DNA of 64,000 nucleotides from Acanthosoma haemorrhoidale (lineage: Eukaryota; Arthropoda; Insecta; Hemiptera; Acanthosomatidae). Made by a program: the position numbers and the translations under genes. Below, in pieces: positions 45,623 to 55,782 of the stretch; position 1 is the first letter of the stretch, and each line of letters opens with the position of its first letter. The notes beneath the pieces were generated by a model. It ran no database searches, was not told the origin of the DNA, and was given only the letters and a program-made list of their open reading frames with translations. The stretch spans positions 62,001 to 126,000 of the forward strand of contig CAKNEZ010000020.1 in NCBI GenBank assembly GCA_930367205.1, written 5' to 3'.

Positions 45623-46561
45623 ATGGAACCATCAATAATAAAAAGAACTGTTGTAAATGAATTACATAAACCTGCTCGCAAAATATACCCCAGGCGAAAG
45701 ACAGTTTTGAAAGGAATAAATGACTTGTGGCAGATAGATCTAGTAGAAATGATACCTTATGCTCGAGAAAATAAAGGATACAAATATTTATTAACAGTTA
45801 TAGACTGCTTTACTAAATATGCATGGACCGTACCAATAAAAAAGAAATCTGCGGATGATGTAACTAAGGCGATGGAGAGCGTGTTTCGTTCGAGCGAACA
45901 AACACCGAGAAATATTCAAAGCGATCAAGGAAAGGAATTTTATAATTCCAAGTTTAAATCTCTAATAAAACAGTACTGTATTAATCATTATTCAACCTTT
46001 TCTAATATGGAAGCTTCCATCGTAGAAAGGTTTAATAGAACATTAAAAGCGAAAATGTGGAAAGCATTTAGCTTGCGGGGCAATTACAAGTTTTTAGATA
46101 TTTTACCTCAGTTTCTACATGATTATAATTCATCATTCCATAGAACAATAGGTATGAAACCAACTGATGCTCATAATAAAAAATCAGAAAAATACTTGCT
46201 AAACAATGTGTATTCTTCTGTTCGTTCCAAGTCAAAAGTGCGAAAGCAGAAGTTTGAAGAGAACGATTTTGTGAGAATATCTAAACAAAAAACATCATTT
46301 TCAAAAGGCTACAAGCCAAATTGGTCAAGCGAAATATTTAAAGTGATCAAGATTCAGAAGACCGATCCGTATACATATTTACTTGAAGATTTAAAAGGTC
46401 AGCCTATCAGTGGCTCCTTTTATGCTGAAGAGCTTCAAAAAGTAAAATATCCGGATGTTTATCTCATCGAAAAGATTTTGAAAAGGAAAGGAAATAAGTT
46501 GTATGTGAAATGGTGGGGCCTAAAAGAAAGCAGTTGGATTGACAGGAAGGATATTGCATAG
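45623..46561 (+). CDS. Polinton integrase (DDE, with chromodomain), 312 aa
   Basis: A retroviral-type integrase core is clear: first Asp in DLWQIDLVEM (about residue 36), second in IQSDQGKEF (about residue 97), and Glu in NMEASIVERFNRTLKAKM (about residue 135). An SH3-like basic region follows (FVRISKQKTSFSKGYKPNWS). The last 35 residues form a chromodomain (YLIEKILKRKGNKLYVKWWG, W-x2-SSW). It would insert the element into host DNA, and the chromodomain may guide it to modified chromatin. The start codon adjoins the stop codon of the previous gene. Intact. Confidence 0.95.
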   Translation: MEPSIIKRTVVNELHKPARKIYPRRKTVLKGINDLWQIDLVEMIPYARENKGYKYLLTVIDCFTKYAWTVPIKKKSADDVTKAMESVFRSSEQTPRNIQSDQGKEFYNSKFKSLIKQYCINHYSTFSNMEASIVERFNRTLKAKMWKAFSLRGNYKFLDILPQFLHDYNSSFHRTIGMKPTDAHNKKSEKYLLNNVYSSVRSKSKVRKQKFEENDFVRISKQKTSFSKGYKPNWSSEIFKVIKIQKTDPYTYLLEDLKGQPISGSFYAEELQKVKYPDVYLIEKILKRKGNKLYVKWWGLKESSWIDRKDIA

Positions 46562-46797
46562 TGGTGTAAAAAGAATAAAGCACTCTTGTAATTAAAATTT
46601 ATTTGAAACTTTATTACACACAATATTTATACATAACATTGATGAAATTAGACATTAAGTTTTTATTACTTGTTATCATATTTCAAATAAAACATTTTTT
46701 GTTTTGCTACTATTTATGTTTTTGTTTTTATTTTCCAACCTCACATATAATTAGTTCATCAAATAAAAAATCTCATTACATTACTAAAACATTTTAT

Positions 46798-49700
46798 TTA
46801 ATTATGTTGCGATAATGCATAATGGCCGTAAGGAAGAGTATCTCTTGTGTTATCTAAAGTATGGCGTTTATCATCATATGGGCAGAGAGACTTTTTATTT
46901 ATTAAAACTGTTTTCACTTGATGTCTTTTTGATTGAATGATCTGGAATTGGCTGTACATCGACTCATAATTTCTTATAGTATCTAAGTAATTTTTGAACG
47001 TGAATTCTCGAACTGCACATTTTTTAATCCCTTTGGACCGTTTTATCAATAAACCACTTTTGGTTATAAATGAATACATCTTTGGCCTTAAGCCAACATA
47101 TTCAACAATGGGATCGCCAGCAGTTTCATCTTTGAGCATTCCTACTATTTTTTTGTTTTCTTCAGAATAACAGCGATGTTTAATTGGAAAATTGCTAGTA
47201 TCAAAATAGTCTTTTAAATCATTATTTATATCATCGTATATATCTGTTGTATCAATTAGGTATAAGAGCGAATCAGTATCTATATAACAGAGGTTTATAT
47301 TTTTTGGTCCATATTTTTTTAAAAATATGTTATAATGTAATTCGTACATTAAAACTTTTGATAGTTCCAATATGCTAAAACCAACATAAAGAGGTTTATC
47401 TAATACAATTTTATTCTTTTCTAACTGAACGGACACTACATTTTCAGTGAAAATTATTCTCTCTTTGAAATTTGGCTTTTTAACTAGTTTGTTTAATGAT
47501 TTTTTATTTGTTGCAATTTTTAAATCTATTCGTTTTCTAACGTTTTCCATAAATTTCCCGAAACAGGAGTTGTTCATGAGTTTAAAAAAATCGGATTCAA
47601 AAGGATTGGTTGACCTGGCTCTATGTTTGGTATTTAAATTTATATATGGTGACAACCAATTTTTTTGCTTAAATTTTAAAATTCTATGAATTTTGGTTAG
47701 TTTAACACCAAGATTTAGTGCTTGTTTCAAATTGACATAATGAACAATATAACGGGTTTTTGGTGTGAGTGTAGTAAGTAACTTTTCTATACTTTTATTA
47801 ACACCAGGCGGTTTTAATTTATCAGGTAATAAAGGTAGTTGACAGTGCAAATCGTGTATGGCTTCCGGGTAATCAATGTCTACATCAAGTATATAACCAA
47901 CTTCTGAGTTGTCAGGAACTTTTAAAACATCTAAATCTTCATTATACCATTCAAAATCACAATATGGAAGGAAACAGTTCATTGCATAACCGTATATATA
48001 CATCTGCGTAAATTAGGTAGCTCATGCGCTGATTTGGATCATAATCATCTACATAATGATTATTTGCTTTGGCATAACGTTTGACAACTTGCGTAATACC
48101 TCCTCGAATGCCTTTTTCGATAAATAATACCATATCTATGTCTTTAATAATGTCCAATTCGATATTTGTCGTTTTTAACATTGCTTCATAACTGAGACCT
48201 GGAAGAGACATAAAATGGGCAGGATCTAGTGAATATATATCCATAGAGAGATTACGAAATTTTTCAAATATTTCACATAATAAGATTACGTCTGTTTGTA
48301 TATACATTTCGGTATATTCTTTTAAGTTATTTATATTAAAAGTATTCCAAATGTTTTGTGCGTGCTCATAATCAGAGTCTGAAATATTTTCTGAAGTTAA
48401 GTTGTTGTAAAATTTATTTATTGCAGGCAACTGAGTTTCTTCTAACCGCGATAATGAATCTATGTAAGAGTAAGGGTAAATTCCCTTTCTTGTTAACAAT
48501 TCAACTTTGGTTTCGTCAGGAATTAACTGATGCAAATGAGGGAATGTAATTGGAAGATTCTCAGAACCTTTTTTCATGTTTTGCACTAGGGTATCTAGGC
48601 TGGCAGCTAAAAATTTATAACTATCTACAAATCTTATTTTAGTTTTGCAATCTTTAAATACTTTGGTAAAACTTATGTATTTTTCTTTATTACTTGGAAC
48701 TACGGTAACCTCTCCTTCATGGTCTGCTAAAAAAGGAACAATAAAGTGCGTGTCATAACCCTGAAAGTTATGCATAAATACTGGAATGAAATTGGGTGTT
48801 TTTGCTTGTAAATTGCAATTAGAATGAGCCGCTCCAATGAATTTAGATGTTACATGGTCATGATGACGCACCTTCTCATCCTCATTTAAAGATTTCTGGC
48901 AGATAACACATAAATCGGTACACTGATAAATTAATTTTTCTTCCTCAGTCATTTCAGACATAGGTTCGACTTTACCGTATATTTCATCAGCTTTTTTAGC
49001 CAAATCATGCAGTTCTTCCATAAACATTGACATGCATTTTTCACCGGTGAAAATTAATGGCTTTTGTAGTTTAAATTCAGGTATATCCGCTTTGACCATA
49101 AGTGAAGCACAAAAAATTTTATGGTTTTGAACAGATTGGGTCCAAGAAATTGATGGATTTTGTGAAGGACCTGCAATTGGTTCGAGATATGATTCAAAGT
49201 CTGCATAAGCAACAATTTTAATTTTTTGCGTGGATTCGAATTTTTTAAATTTGATTTTATCATCTGCAGGAAAATCTATCCTAACTGGTTTATGCTCACC
49301 GCAAAATAATAAATGTTCCCTTAATCGTTCTTCGGCGTTTTTTCCGCTTTTTGTTTTGTATTTCCGGGAAATGGATGTTAAACACCTGTGACAAATTTCT
49401 TTAGATGATTTGTCACCGGATATTTGACTACCAACAAGCCTGCTTAAATTTGTGATATAACAATAGTGTGAGTCTATTTCATTTTGAAGAAATAAAAGGT
49501 CAAATCTCTCGTTATAGGTTTCTCTTTTGCTTATTCTTAAAGGAAATATATTGTTTTTTTCATCTAAACCGTACACATTAATTAAAACATTGTTTACATC
49601 CTCGAATTTTTTAATATCTTTAAATGAAGTAGGATATGAAATACAATCGAATTGATAATTGGTTTTTAAATTTTCGTACAATACAGGATCGTTCGAACCA

Positions 49701-50614
49701 ACTGTTTTGCTCAGTATCGCTAAACGAAAACAGTCGTTGTTTACGTTTTTTACATTGATAACGGCATGTTTGTTTTTTATTACTTTTGGCAAATCAATAA
49801 ATTGTTTTCCGCTAAGAGGTGTATATTTGGTAAAATGCAAACATAAAAAGTTACAAGAAACAAAGGTCCAACCAGAACCTTTGGCTTCAAAGGAATCTAA
49901 TTCCATAATTAATTTTTCGTATGACTCTTTACAATAATTGTTTAAATCGGTTGATGAATCGATGACGTTCTGACTAGTCTTAAAATACATATCGGACTTT
50001 TCCTCGTTGTCATGATTTATTTTTTTGTATGTACAATCTAAGTGTAAATTAATTTTAAATATGTTCCATTGAGCCAAATATGAAGTTAAAATCTCAATAA
50101 GTTTTTCTTTATTGATTTCTAAAAATGTTTTTGGAGTAGTTTTAGTATTAAGATTTTCAAAATAAAAGTCTATGACTGAATTACCAAATGCTGCCTTTTT
50201 AATTCCTTGCTCATATGTATTTAACCTATCAAGCTGCTCCTTATTATAAAGTTTATATTTTTTAGGAGAACTGATTCCTTTTTCTACAATATTAGTGCTG
50301 GAGAAAGGTGGTATGTTCGAATGTATCCGTTTTTTAAATGGTAAATGTGATTGGGATCTGAAAACAGATTGTTTTAAAGATGAGCCAGCCGGAGTTTGGA
50401 AATTTTCCATTGTTATCAATTGATTAGTATTACCGACTAATGCTTGAAGGGAACTGATGCGCCTTTTATTTTTACACGTAATTATATGTCGTGTACAGCT
50501 AAATTTTGAATTAAATTCACGTCTACAATATGCACACAGATGAAATTGCCATTTGCATTTATGAGCGTTTAATGTTTTCAATAAAAGCCCACATTTTGAA
50601 CACAAAACATCCAT
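46798..50614 (-). pseudogene. Polinton protein-primed DNA polymerase B, frameshifted in motif A
   Basis: Two frames share one gene: 47957-50614 (N-terminal 885 residues) and 46798-48003. The N-terminus has Cys/His zinc motifs (CSKCGLLLKTLNAHKC, CAYCRREFNSKFSCTRH). Exonuclease motifs I (AYADFESYL), II (MHNFQGYDTHFI) and III (YIQTDVILLCEIFEKF) and a CVICQKSL...H..H insertion are present. The polymerase palm motif A is interrupted: the frame ends shortly after YLIYADV and the other frame picks up at YGYAM, indicating a small deletion. Motif C is CYIDTDSLLY. It replicates the element from protein-primed ends in intact relatives. This copy is split and probably inactive. Confidence 0.93.
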
Positions 50615-50667
50615 ACCTTTTTAACGCTAATATTTTCCTATGGCCATTATGTACGCTGCTAATATAT

Positions 50668-51044
50668 TTATTCACTAAAGGTTATAATATAAGAATTTCT
50701 CTGCTTTCCTTTGTACGTCATCTTTAATGTTCCTAAAATAAGGAAGAAAATCTTACTTTTTTATTCTAGCAGTTAATTATTAACATTGTTTGAAATAGCA
50801 ATTGATAATATGAAAACTCACCATTATACTGTTGTATCTCCTCATTAGAGAAACATTCGCTATACCTTTTGGGAAGAAAGGTTCGGAAGCGTTCTCCTCT
50901 TTCTCCCTCTATAATGGCTTCCACTCCTTGGCCGTGTTCAGTAGTTTTTAACTGCAACTGTAATATAGAGTAACAAACCCCCTCTTGCAATTCTCCTATG
51001 GTTTTATAGGCTGTAAGACCATTTAATCTGTTCAAAATAGACAT
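50668..51044 (-). CDS. Spliced Polinton protein, 95 aa, two exons
   Basis: Exon 1 (51044-50822, 223 bp) starts MSILNRLNGLTAYKTIGEL and contains FRTFLPKRYSECFSNEEI. It ends at a good donor (G|GTGAGT). An 89-base intron (50821-50733) ends with TTATTTTAG. Exon 2 (50732-50668, 65 bp) continues in phase with TLKMTYKGKQ and stops with TAA at 50668. The predicted protein has 95 residues. An acceptor (TTACAG) directly before the start codon and a donor (AAC|GTAAGT) at about 51118 suggest a 5' non-coding exon. The sequence resembles a small protein repeatedly seen in insect and Polinton genomes (FLPKR motif), perhaps an OB-fold or ssDNA-binding protein. That function is a guess. Confidence 0.75.
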
Positions 51045-51481
51045 CTGTAATGTGTAAAACAATTAATTTGTTGTTATCATGCTAAAATTAGTTTAAAAAG
51101 TAGTTATAACAACTTACGTTTAAGCAGAGACTGGTGTCGGTTCAGGTATTGAATGTTGAAGCTTTGCTAAGTCGAGAGCTCTATATGCTCACCGAAAAAG
51201 AGCGAAGCATTATGGAGAGGGATGACTAAGGGCCAATAAACAAGGTTTGTTCAGGGTCGGGCCATGTTCCCACGGTTAAGTTCGTAGAACAAATAGGAGA
51301 GTGCTATTAACTATCAGCTGTTTTCGTTACCTTCCGAGAACATCTTAGCACGTGCAGTCTCCTATTCCGCTTCATCACCAGGCCCTGAAGGCAAACGGTC
51401 GTCTGTTGGTTTCGTTATTCACCTTTCACAATCTAACAGTCCCAACAGACGCCGATCCTTACATCAACATCAATTTTTTCA

Positions 51482-51745
51482 TCTGCGACCTCCACCGATT
51501 CAGGGTTTTTTTTTTTTTTCATACAACTTTAATCCTTATTAAATGTCTACTAAAGGTTGAAGTACAGGTGTAAAAAATGCTCGACGACCTTCATCAATAT
51601 CCTGGAGACTACGCTTCAATGAGCGAATTTTTTTTTTTTTTAAATCTCGCTAGTTTTTATAATTTCAGTAGTGACTTTTGGGTTCATGATCATTAATGTT
51701 CAATTATTGTCATGACTTTTTTTTATATATCTACAATGAATGTAT
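51482..51745 (-). repeat. Inverted internal duplication, right copy (decayed start of the 381-aa gene)
   Basis: On the minus strand, directly after the ATPase stop codon, lies sequence homologous to 43937-44183, including the same promoter and MNPKVT start. It is broken by stops and homopolymer runs. The ATPase stop codon and last codons overlap the repeat. This probably marks the older gene order, with the 381-aa gene downstream of the ATPase. Confidence 0.8.
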
Positions 51746-52385
51746 CAATACCTTTTCTAAAACGTCCATTATTCAGGTCTCTACTTTTGTCAATGACGAG
51801 GTAACTAAATGGTTCTTTCCAACTTAAATCTGGAGTGCTTACATGTTCCTCGTAAATATGTTTCAAATTTAATTCATCTTGAGGAAATACTATTAAAAAG
51901 TTAAAGTTACATCTGATAAGATGTCTCGGGATACAAACATAACTTTGTGTTAAATAAAAACAATCGAGATTCATATGACGACCATAACTAAAGTATCGTT
52001 TAATTATGTCCTGGTCTTCCATAGTAACGTCATCAAATATACATACTGAATTGGATTCAGCTTCTTGTGGCAATTCTTTTGCATCTTCAAATTCATATAG
52101 CCCTATTTCAGGAACAAGACTTTTTAAATACTGGTATTTCGGTTGATGCAGCGTTTTTCCGAAAAGATACACATTTTTAAATTTTAAACCATTTGGATTT
52201 AATAAAAGACCAATCATAATATTAGTCTTTCCACATCCGCTCGGTCCACAAATTGATGACCTCATGGTGCTCGGTAATAATGAACTGTGCCTTCCCTCTG
52301 AATCCCACTTGATAGGTGAGAAGTCGGTGGTAGAGAAACGTTGTCCTTGTTTAACTAATTTCATTCTGAATGCAAACAACATCAT
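51723..52385 (-). CDS. Polinton DNA-packaging ATPase (A32/FtsK-HerA type)
   Basis: Walker A GPSGCGKTN, Walker B VCIFDDVTMED, and a sensor-like CFYLTQSYVCIPRHL are visible, as in the packaging ATPases of Polintons and nucleocytoplasmic viruses. I place the start at Met 52385, giving 220 residues. The longer frame to 52478 would add a run of Ile-Tyr repeats encoded by the (TA)n microsatellite, which is not likely to be protein. It faces away from the PLA2 gene across a 75-base gap. It is intact, and its last codons overlap the inverted repeat at 51482-51745. Confidence 0.92.
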   Translation of the reverse strand: MMLFAFRMKLVKQGQRFSTTDFSPIKWDSEGRHSSLLPSTMRSSICGPSGCGKTNIMIGLLLNPNGLKFKNVYLFGKTLHQPKYQYLKSLVPEIGLYEFEDAKELPQEAESNSVCIFDDVTMEDQDIIKRYFSYGRHMNLDCFYLTQSYVCIPRHLIRCNFNFLIVFPQDELNLKHIYEEHVSTPDLSWKEPFSYLVIDKSRDLNNGRFRKGIDTFIVDI

Positions 52386-52391
52386 TATTCC

Positions 52392-52394
<3 letters not shown>

Positions 52395-52433
<39 letters not shown>
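52395..52433. repeat. (TA)n microsatellite between divergent genes
   Basis: About 19 TA units lie in the 75-base gap between the ATPase start (minus strand) and the PLA2-protein start (plus strand). It is likely part of a shared promoter. Confidence 0.85.
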
Positions 52434-52436
<3 letters not shown>

Positions 52437-52460
52437 TTCTTTCCTTTTTTCAAGTACAGT

Positions 52461-53235
52461 ATGACTCGCAGGGTTCACAAAGGAAGAGGTTTGGTGAACA
52501 GTGTTATTAACAAGTTGCCAATTGAATTACACCTACCAGGATATCAGTATTGTGGACCGGGTACGAAATTAGAAGAACGATTAATTGCGGGCGATAGAGG
52601 AATAAATCAGCTTGACAGAGCTTGTAGAGAACACGATATAGCTTATAACCAAAATAAGGATATGGATAGTCGCAAACAAGCGGACAAGATCTTAGCTAAT
52701 AATGCTTGGAAACGAGTTAAAGCCTCAGATTCGACATGGGGGGAAAAAAGCTGCTGCTTGGTTAGTTACAAACCTTATGAAAGCGAAAGGAAAAATTGGT
52801 TCGGGTATCAATAATAAGAAAAAGAAGAAAAAGAAGATTAGTTTCATTGACTTGGTCAAATCGTCAAAGGTGGATGATGTTTCATCGATTCTGAACGCAT
52901 CGAAATTGGCATATAAGAAGGCTAAAATGCATTTACGCGGTAAGACAAAGCCTTCACCACCTAGAGTTCTCCCACTGCCAAAGGAGGGGGGTTTTCTCCA
53001 ATTTCTTGTACCGTTGATGGCAGGACTTTCCGCTGTGGGATCTTTGGCAGGAGGAGCTTCAAGTGTGGTGAAAGCGATCAACGAGGCGAAAGAGGCCAAA
53101 CTAAAATTAGAAGAGCAAAAGAGACATAATCTGGCAATGGAAGGTCAAAAAGTTGGAGAGGGACTTTATTTGAAGCCACATAGGAATGGTTACGGTCTGT
53201 TTATAAACCGACAAAAAAGACCTAGAAAAATATGA
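52461..53235 (+). pseudogene. PLA2-domain minor virion protein, one frameshift
   Basis: The N-terminal frame (52461-52814) contains a parvovirus-VP1-like phospholipase A2 domain: Ca-binding YCGPGT and catalytic HD in RACREHDIAYN. The frame passes to 52702-53235 at a G6A6 run (52738-52749). The second frame has a basic Lys-rich segment, then a hydrophobic Gly/Ala-rich stretch (FLQFLVPLMAGLSAVGSLAGG), an amphipathic Ala/Lys/Glu helix and a GLYLKPHRNGYGLF end. This resembles membrane-active minor capsid proteins of adenovirus-related elements. The inferred role is endosome escape. The frameshift inside homopolymers could be an assembly error. Confidence 0.85.
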
Positions 53236-53597
53236 CTATCAAATAAACCATTGACCGATTTTGAATTAAATGATGTGTCTAAAGTTTTAAATATTAAAAA
53301 TTTTCGCGGGGTATTTATGATTGATAGTCTCCCTAAATGCCCCAAAAAAGATGAGTCTGCTATTGTAAATTTGCATACGATTTCAGAACCCGGTTCTCAT
53401 TGGGTGTGTTATGTAAAAAAGATAATCTAGTAAAATACTTTGATTCCTTTGGAAATTTAAAACCGCCACCACAGTTACTTGACTACTTTAAGGGCTCCAA
53501 AATAACTTACAACAGACGTCGTTATCAGAAGTGGAATACACCGAATTGTGGACATCTCTGCTTAAAGTATTTAGCCGATGTTTCTCACAAATTTTGA
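53232..53597 (+). pseudogene. Polinton maturation protease (adenain-like), frameshifted
   Basis: The ATG at 53232 overlaps the preceding stop codon (ATGA), but its frame ends at once. The protease frame (positions 53251 on) reads LTDFELNDVSKVLNIKNF, FRGVFMIDSLP and GSHWVCYV, with the catalytic His. The rest is in another frame (53400-53597): YFDSFGNL with the catalytic Asp, and the catalytic Cys in NTPNCGHLCLKYL. The break lies in the A6 run at 53414-53419. At least two indels are needed to explain the frames. Homologues cleave capsid precursors. It is placed between the PLA2 protein and capsid genes, as in related elements. Confidence 0.9.
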
Positions 53598-53609
53598 TTA
53601 CTCATAATC

Positions 53610-54317
53610 ATGAGCTACGCAGTAACGTTTACAGGCAGTTCTAGTGTTCTCCATGCGAACTTTTTACCTCCGCTGGAATTAGGCTCAAGTTATACCGTGG
53701 GATTATTATCTTTTGAGTCTTATAATACTATTCCTAATATTAGGAAAGATGTTAACGACAAGTTTTATTTTGGAAATCTGACGATTAAGATACCCGAAGG
53801 ATCGTATGATATCGATTCACTAAATTCTTTTCTTCGCGCCGAAATTGATCACCAGGAGCCTGGTGGGGGGTTTATGCTGCGAGGAAATCAGAATACTTTA
53901 AAGGCTGAACTTAGAACAACGAAGCCGGTCTACTTCAACTTCCCAGACAAGCCCCATTCTATTGGTCCACTGTTGGGTTTTCATCGTCCCAATCAAGTCA
54001 TTAACCCAGAACATCGGTACACCGAATCAGATGGTCTTGTGAAAATTCTTTCCGTCAACACTATTTCGATTCATTGTAACATCGCATCAGGGTCTTACGT
54101 GAATGGAGATCCTGATCATAGCATTCATCAATTCTTTCCAGCCGTAGAACCAGGATATAAGATAATAGAAACACCGAATCCCGTCATTTACTTTCCTACT
54201 AACGTGAGGACTGTTGACAATATTATCGTTCGGTTAGTTGATCAAGACGGTGCACTTATTGACTTTAGGGGAGAAACTATTACATTGAGAATACATTTAA
54301 AGAAAAATGGGGATTGA
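53610..54317 (+). CDS. Polinton minor capsid protein (penton-like, single jelly roll), 235 aa
   Basis: This intact frame starts MSYAVTFTGSSSVLHANFLPP and ends ETITLRIHLKKNGD. The pattern of beta strands (YTVGLLSFESYNTIPNI, FYFGNLTIKIPEGSYDI, IGPLLGFHRPN, ITLRIHLKK) matches the minor capsid proteins of Polintons, which have a single jelly-roll fold and occupy the vertices. It is followed by a small overlapping gene and the major capsid gene on the same strand. Regulation is not visible, but the capsid genes are packed without gaps and probably co-transcribed. Confidence 0.85.
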   Translation: MSYAVTFTGSSSVLHANFLPPLELGSSYTVGLLSFESYNTIPNIRKDVNDKFYFGNLTIKIPEGSYDIDSLNSFLRAEIDHQEPGGGFMLRGNQNTLKAELRTTKPVYFNFPDKPHSIGPLLGFHRPNQVINPEHRYTESDGLVKILSVNTISIHCNIASGSYVNGDPDHSIHQFFPAVEPGYKIIETPNPVIYFPTNVRTVDNIIVRLVDQDGALIDFRGETITLRIHLKKNGD

Positions 54318-54471
54318 TTTTTTTACCGGTGAAAATCATGAGACTCATGAGGGTCGTTATAAAAGGGGATGCCATATTATGCTAAGAATTAGTAAACCTA
54401 AGTCAGCGAGAGTGCTAACAACTGCAAACGTCAACTTTTTAAAACAGTGTGGGTTTCGATTAAAGAAATAA
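54307..54471 (+). CDS. Small basic Polinton protein, 54 aa
   Basis: Starts with MGIDFFTGENHETHEGRYKR and ends FLKQCGFRLKK, overlapping the minor-capsid stop codon by 11 bases and ending 7 bases before the major capsid start. It is rich in Lys and Arg, with one Cys in each half. I do not recognise it. Its position and the tight packing suggest a genuine gene rather than a chance frame. Confidence 0.55.
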   Translation: MGIDFFTGENHETHEGRYKRGCHIMLRISKPKSARVLTTANVNFLKQCGFRLKK

Positions 54472-54478
54472 GAACAAA

Positions 54479-55693
54479 ATGAATAACATACTAAACGTTA
54501 CATCAGATGTAAAATTTGATGATTCTCTTACACAATTCCAATATCATTCTCATCAACCGTATGCGGGGAACACCCTTAACAAGTCCGATGAAATTAGAAT
54601 ACCAATCCATCAACAAGATGTTTATACGTTTCCTTCTCTAAGTTTTGTTTATCTGGAAGGACGAATTTCAAAAAAGGATGGGACTGCTGGAACAACTTCA
54701 AAATTGACTAATAACGCTTTCGCGTTTTTGTTTGATGAGATCAGATATGAATTGAATGGTATTGAAGTCGATAGAGTAAGAAACCCCGGAATAACTACAA
54801 CGCTTAAAGGTCATACATCGTTTTCACCCAACCAAGTCAAAGGACTTGAAAATGCGGGGTGGATAATCCCAGGTGTTGATAAAACTGTTTCAATAGATAA
54901 AAACGGTTTTTTTAGCGTATGTCTGCCACTGGATATTCTCTTAGGAATATGTGAGGACTATCGAAAAATTTTAATTAATCTTAAGCAAGAACTCGTTTTG
55001 ATCAGATCGAGTACTGACTTGAACTGTGTAAAAGGTAGCGATGATGTACAAATAAAATTAGATAAAGTAATTTGGAGAATGCCTCATGTTCGTGTTTCTG
55101 ATCAAGAACGACTGAGGTTGTTAAAAATGGTAGATAAAAACAAGGTCATCTCTATTCCATTCAGATCATGGGATCTTTACGAATACCCTAGTTTACCTGC
55201 ATCACAGCAAGAAAATTGGACTGTAAAAACATCGACAAATTTAGAAAAGCCACGGTATGTTATTATTGCATTTCAAACTGATAGAATGAGAAATGCTAGC
55301 AAAGATATTAGTCAATTCGATAGTTGTAAAATAAAAAATTTGAAACTCTATCTGAATAGCGAACAATATCCTTATGACGATTTGAATTTAGATTTTGCAC
55401 AAGGAAAAGTGGCTCTTCTCTATGAAATGTATAACGAGTTTCAGACGAGTTATTATGGCAATAGACATTCGCAACCTCTGTTGTCTCGATCCGATTTTGA
55501 GACCTTCGCACCTATAGTTGTCATAGATTGTTCTAAGCAATCTGAAGCAATAAAGAGTACGACTATCGATATTCGCGTACAAATAGAGGCGAGTGAGAAC
55601 TTTCCACCTAATACTAAGGCATACTGTCTTATTCTTCACGATAAAATAGTAGAATACGAAGTGGGGACCGGTTTGGTTCGTAAAATGTACTGA
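54479..55693 (+). CDS. Polinton major capsid protein (double jelly roll), 404 aa
   Basis: An intact frame from MNNILNVTSDVKFDDSLTQF to YEVGTGLVRKMY. It has the expected features of the double jelly-roll capsid: an early DEIRIPIHQQDVYTFPSLSF strand-rich block, FAFLFDEIRYELNGIEVDRV, LPLDILLGICEDYRKILIN, a second barrel with FRSWDLYEYPSLPASQ, and DDLNLDFAQGKVALLYEMY. It would form the hexagonal shell of the particle. At 404 residues it is shorter than many virus homologues but in the range of insect Polintons. It follows the 54-aa gene by 7 bases. Confidence 0.88.
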   Translation: MNNILNVTSDVKFDDSLTQFQYHSHQPYAGNTLNKSDEIRIPIHQQDVYTFPSLSFVYLEGRISKKDGTAGTTSKLTNNAFAFLFDEIRYELNGIEVDRVRNPGITTTLKGHTSFSPNQVKGLENAGWIIPGVDKTVSIDKNGFFSVCLPLDILLGICEDYRKILINLKQELVLIRSSTDLNCVKGSDDVQIKLDKVIWRMPHVRVSDQERLRLLKMVDKNKVISIPFRSWDLYEYPSLPASQQENWTVKTSTNLEKPRYVIIAFQTDRMRNASKDISQFDSCKIKNLKLYLNSEQYPYDDLNLDFAQGKVALLYEMYNEFQTSYYGNRHSQPLLSRSDFETFAPIVVIDCSKQSEAIKSTTIDIRVQIEASENFPPNTKAYCLILHDKIVEYEVGTGLVRKMY

Positions 55694-55700
55694 ACACGCG

Positions 55701-55724
55701 TATATATATATATATATATATATA
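55701..55724. repeat. (TA)n microsatellite
   Basis: Twelve TA units lie directly upstream of the BIR-fusion gene and just after the major capsid stop codon. Confidence 0.85.
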
Positions 55725-55782
55725 GCTGTTGTATCGAGTAAAATAATATCAGTTCACCGTTGATCACTGACTAAAACATAAA

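Noticed and set aside
52386..52478. Longer N-terminus of the packaging ATPase
   Set aside because: It would be an Ile-Tyr run encoded by the (TA)n repeat, and its start overlaps the divergent PLA2 gene. The Met at 52385 is more sensible.
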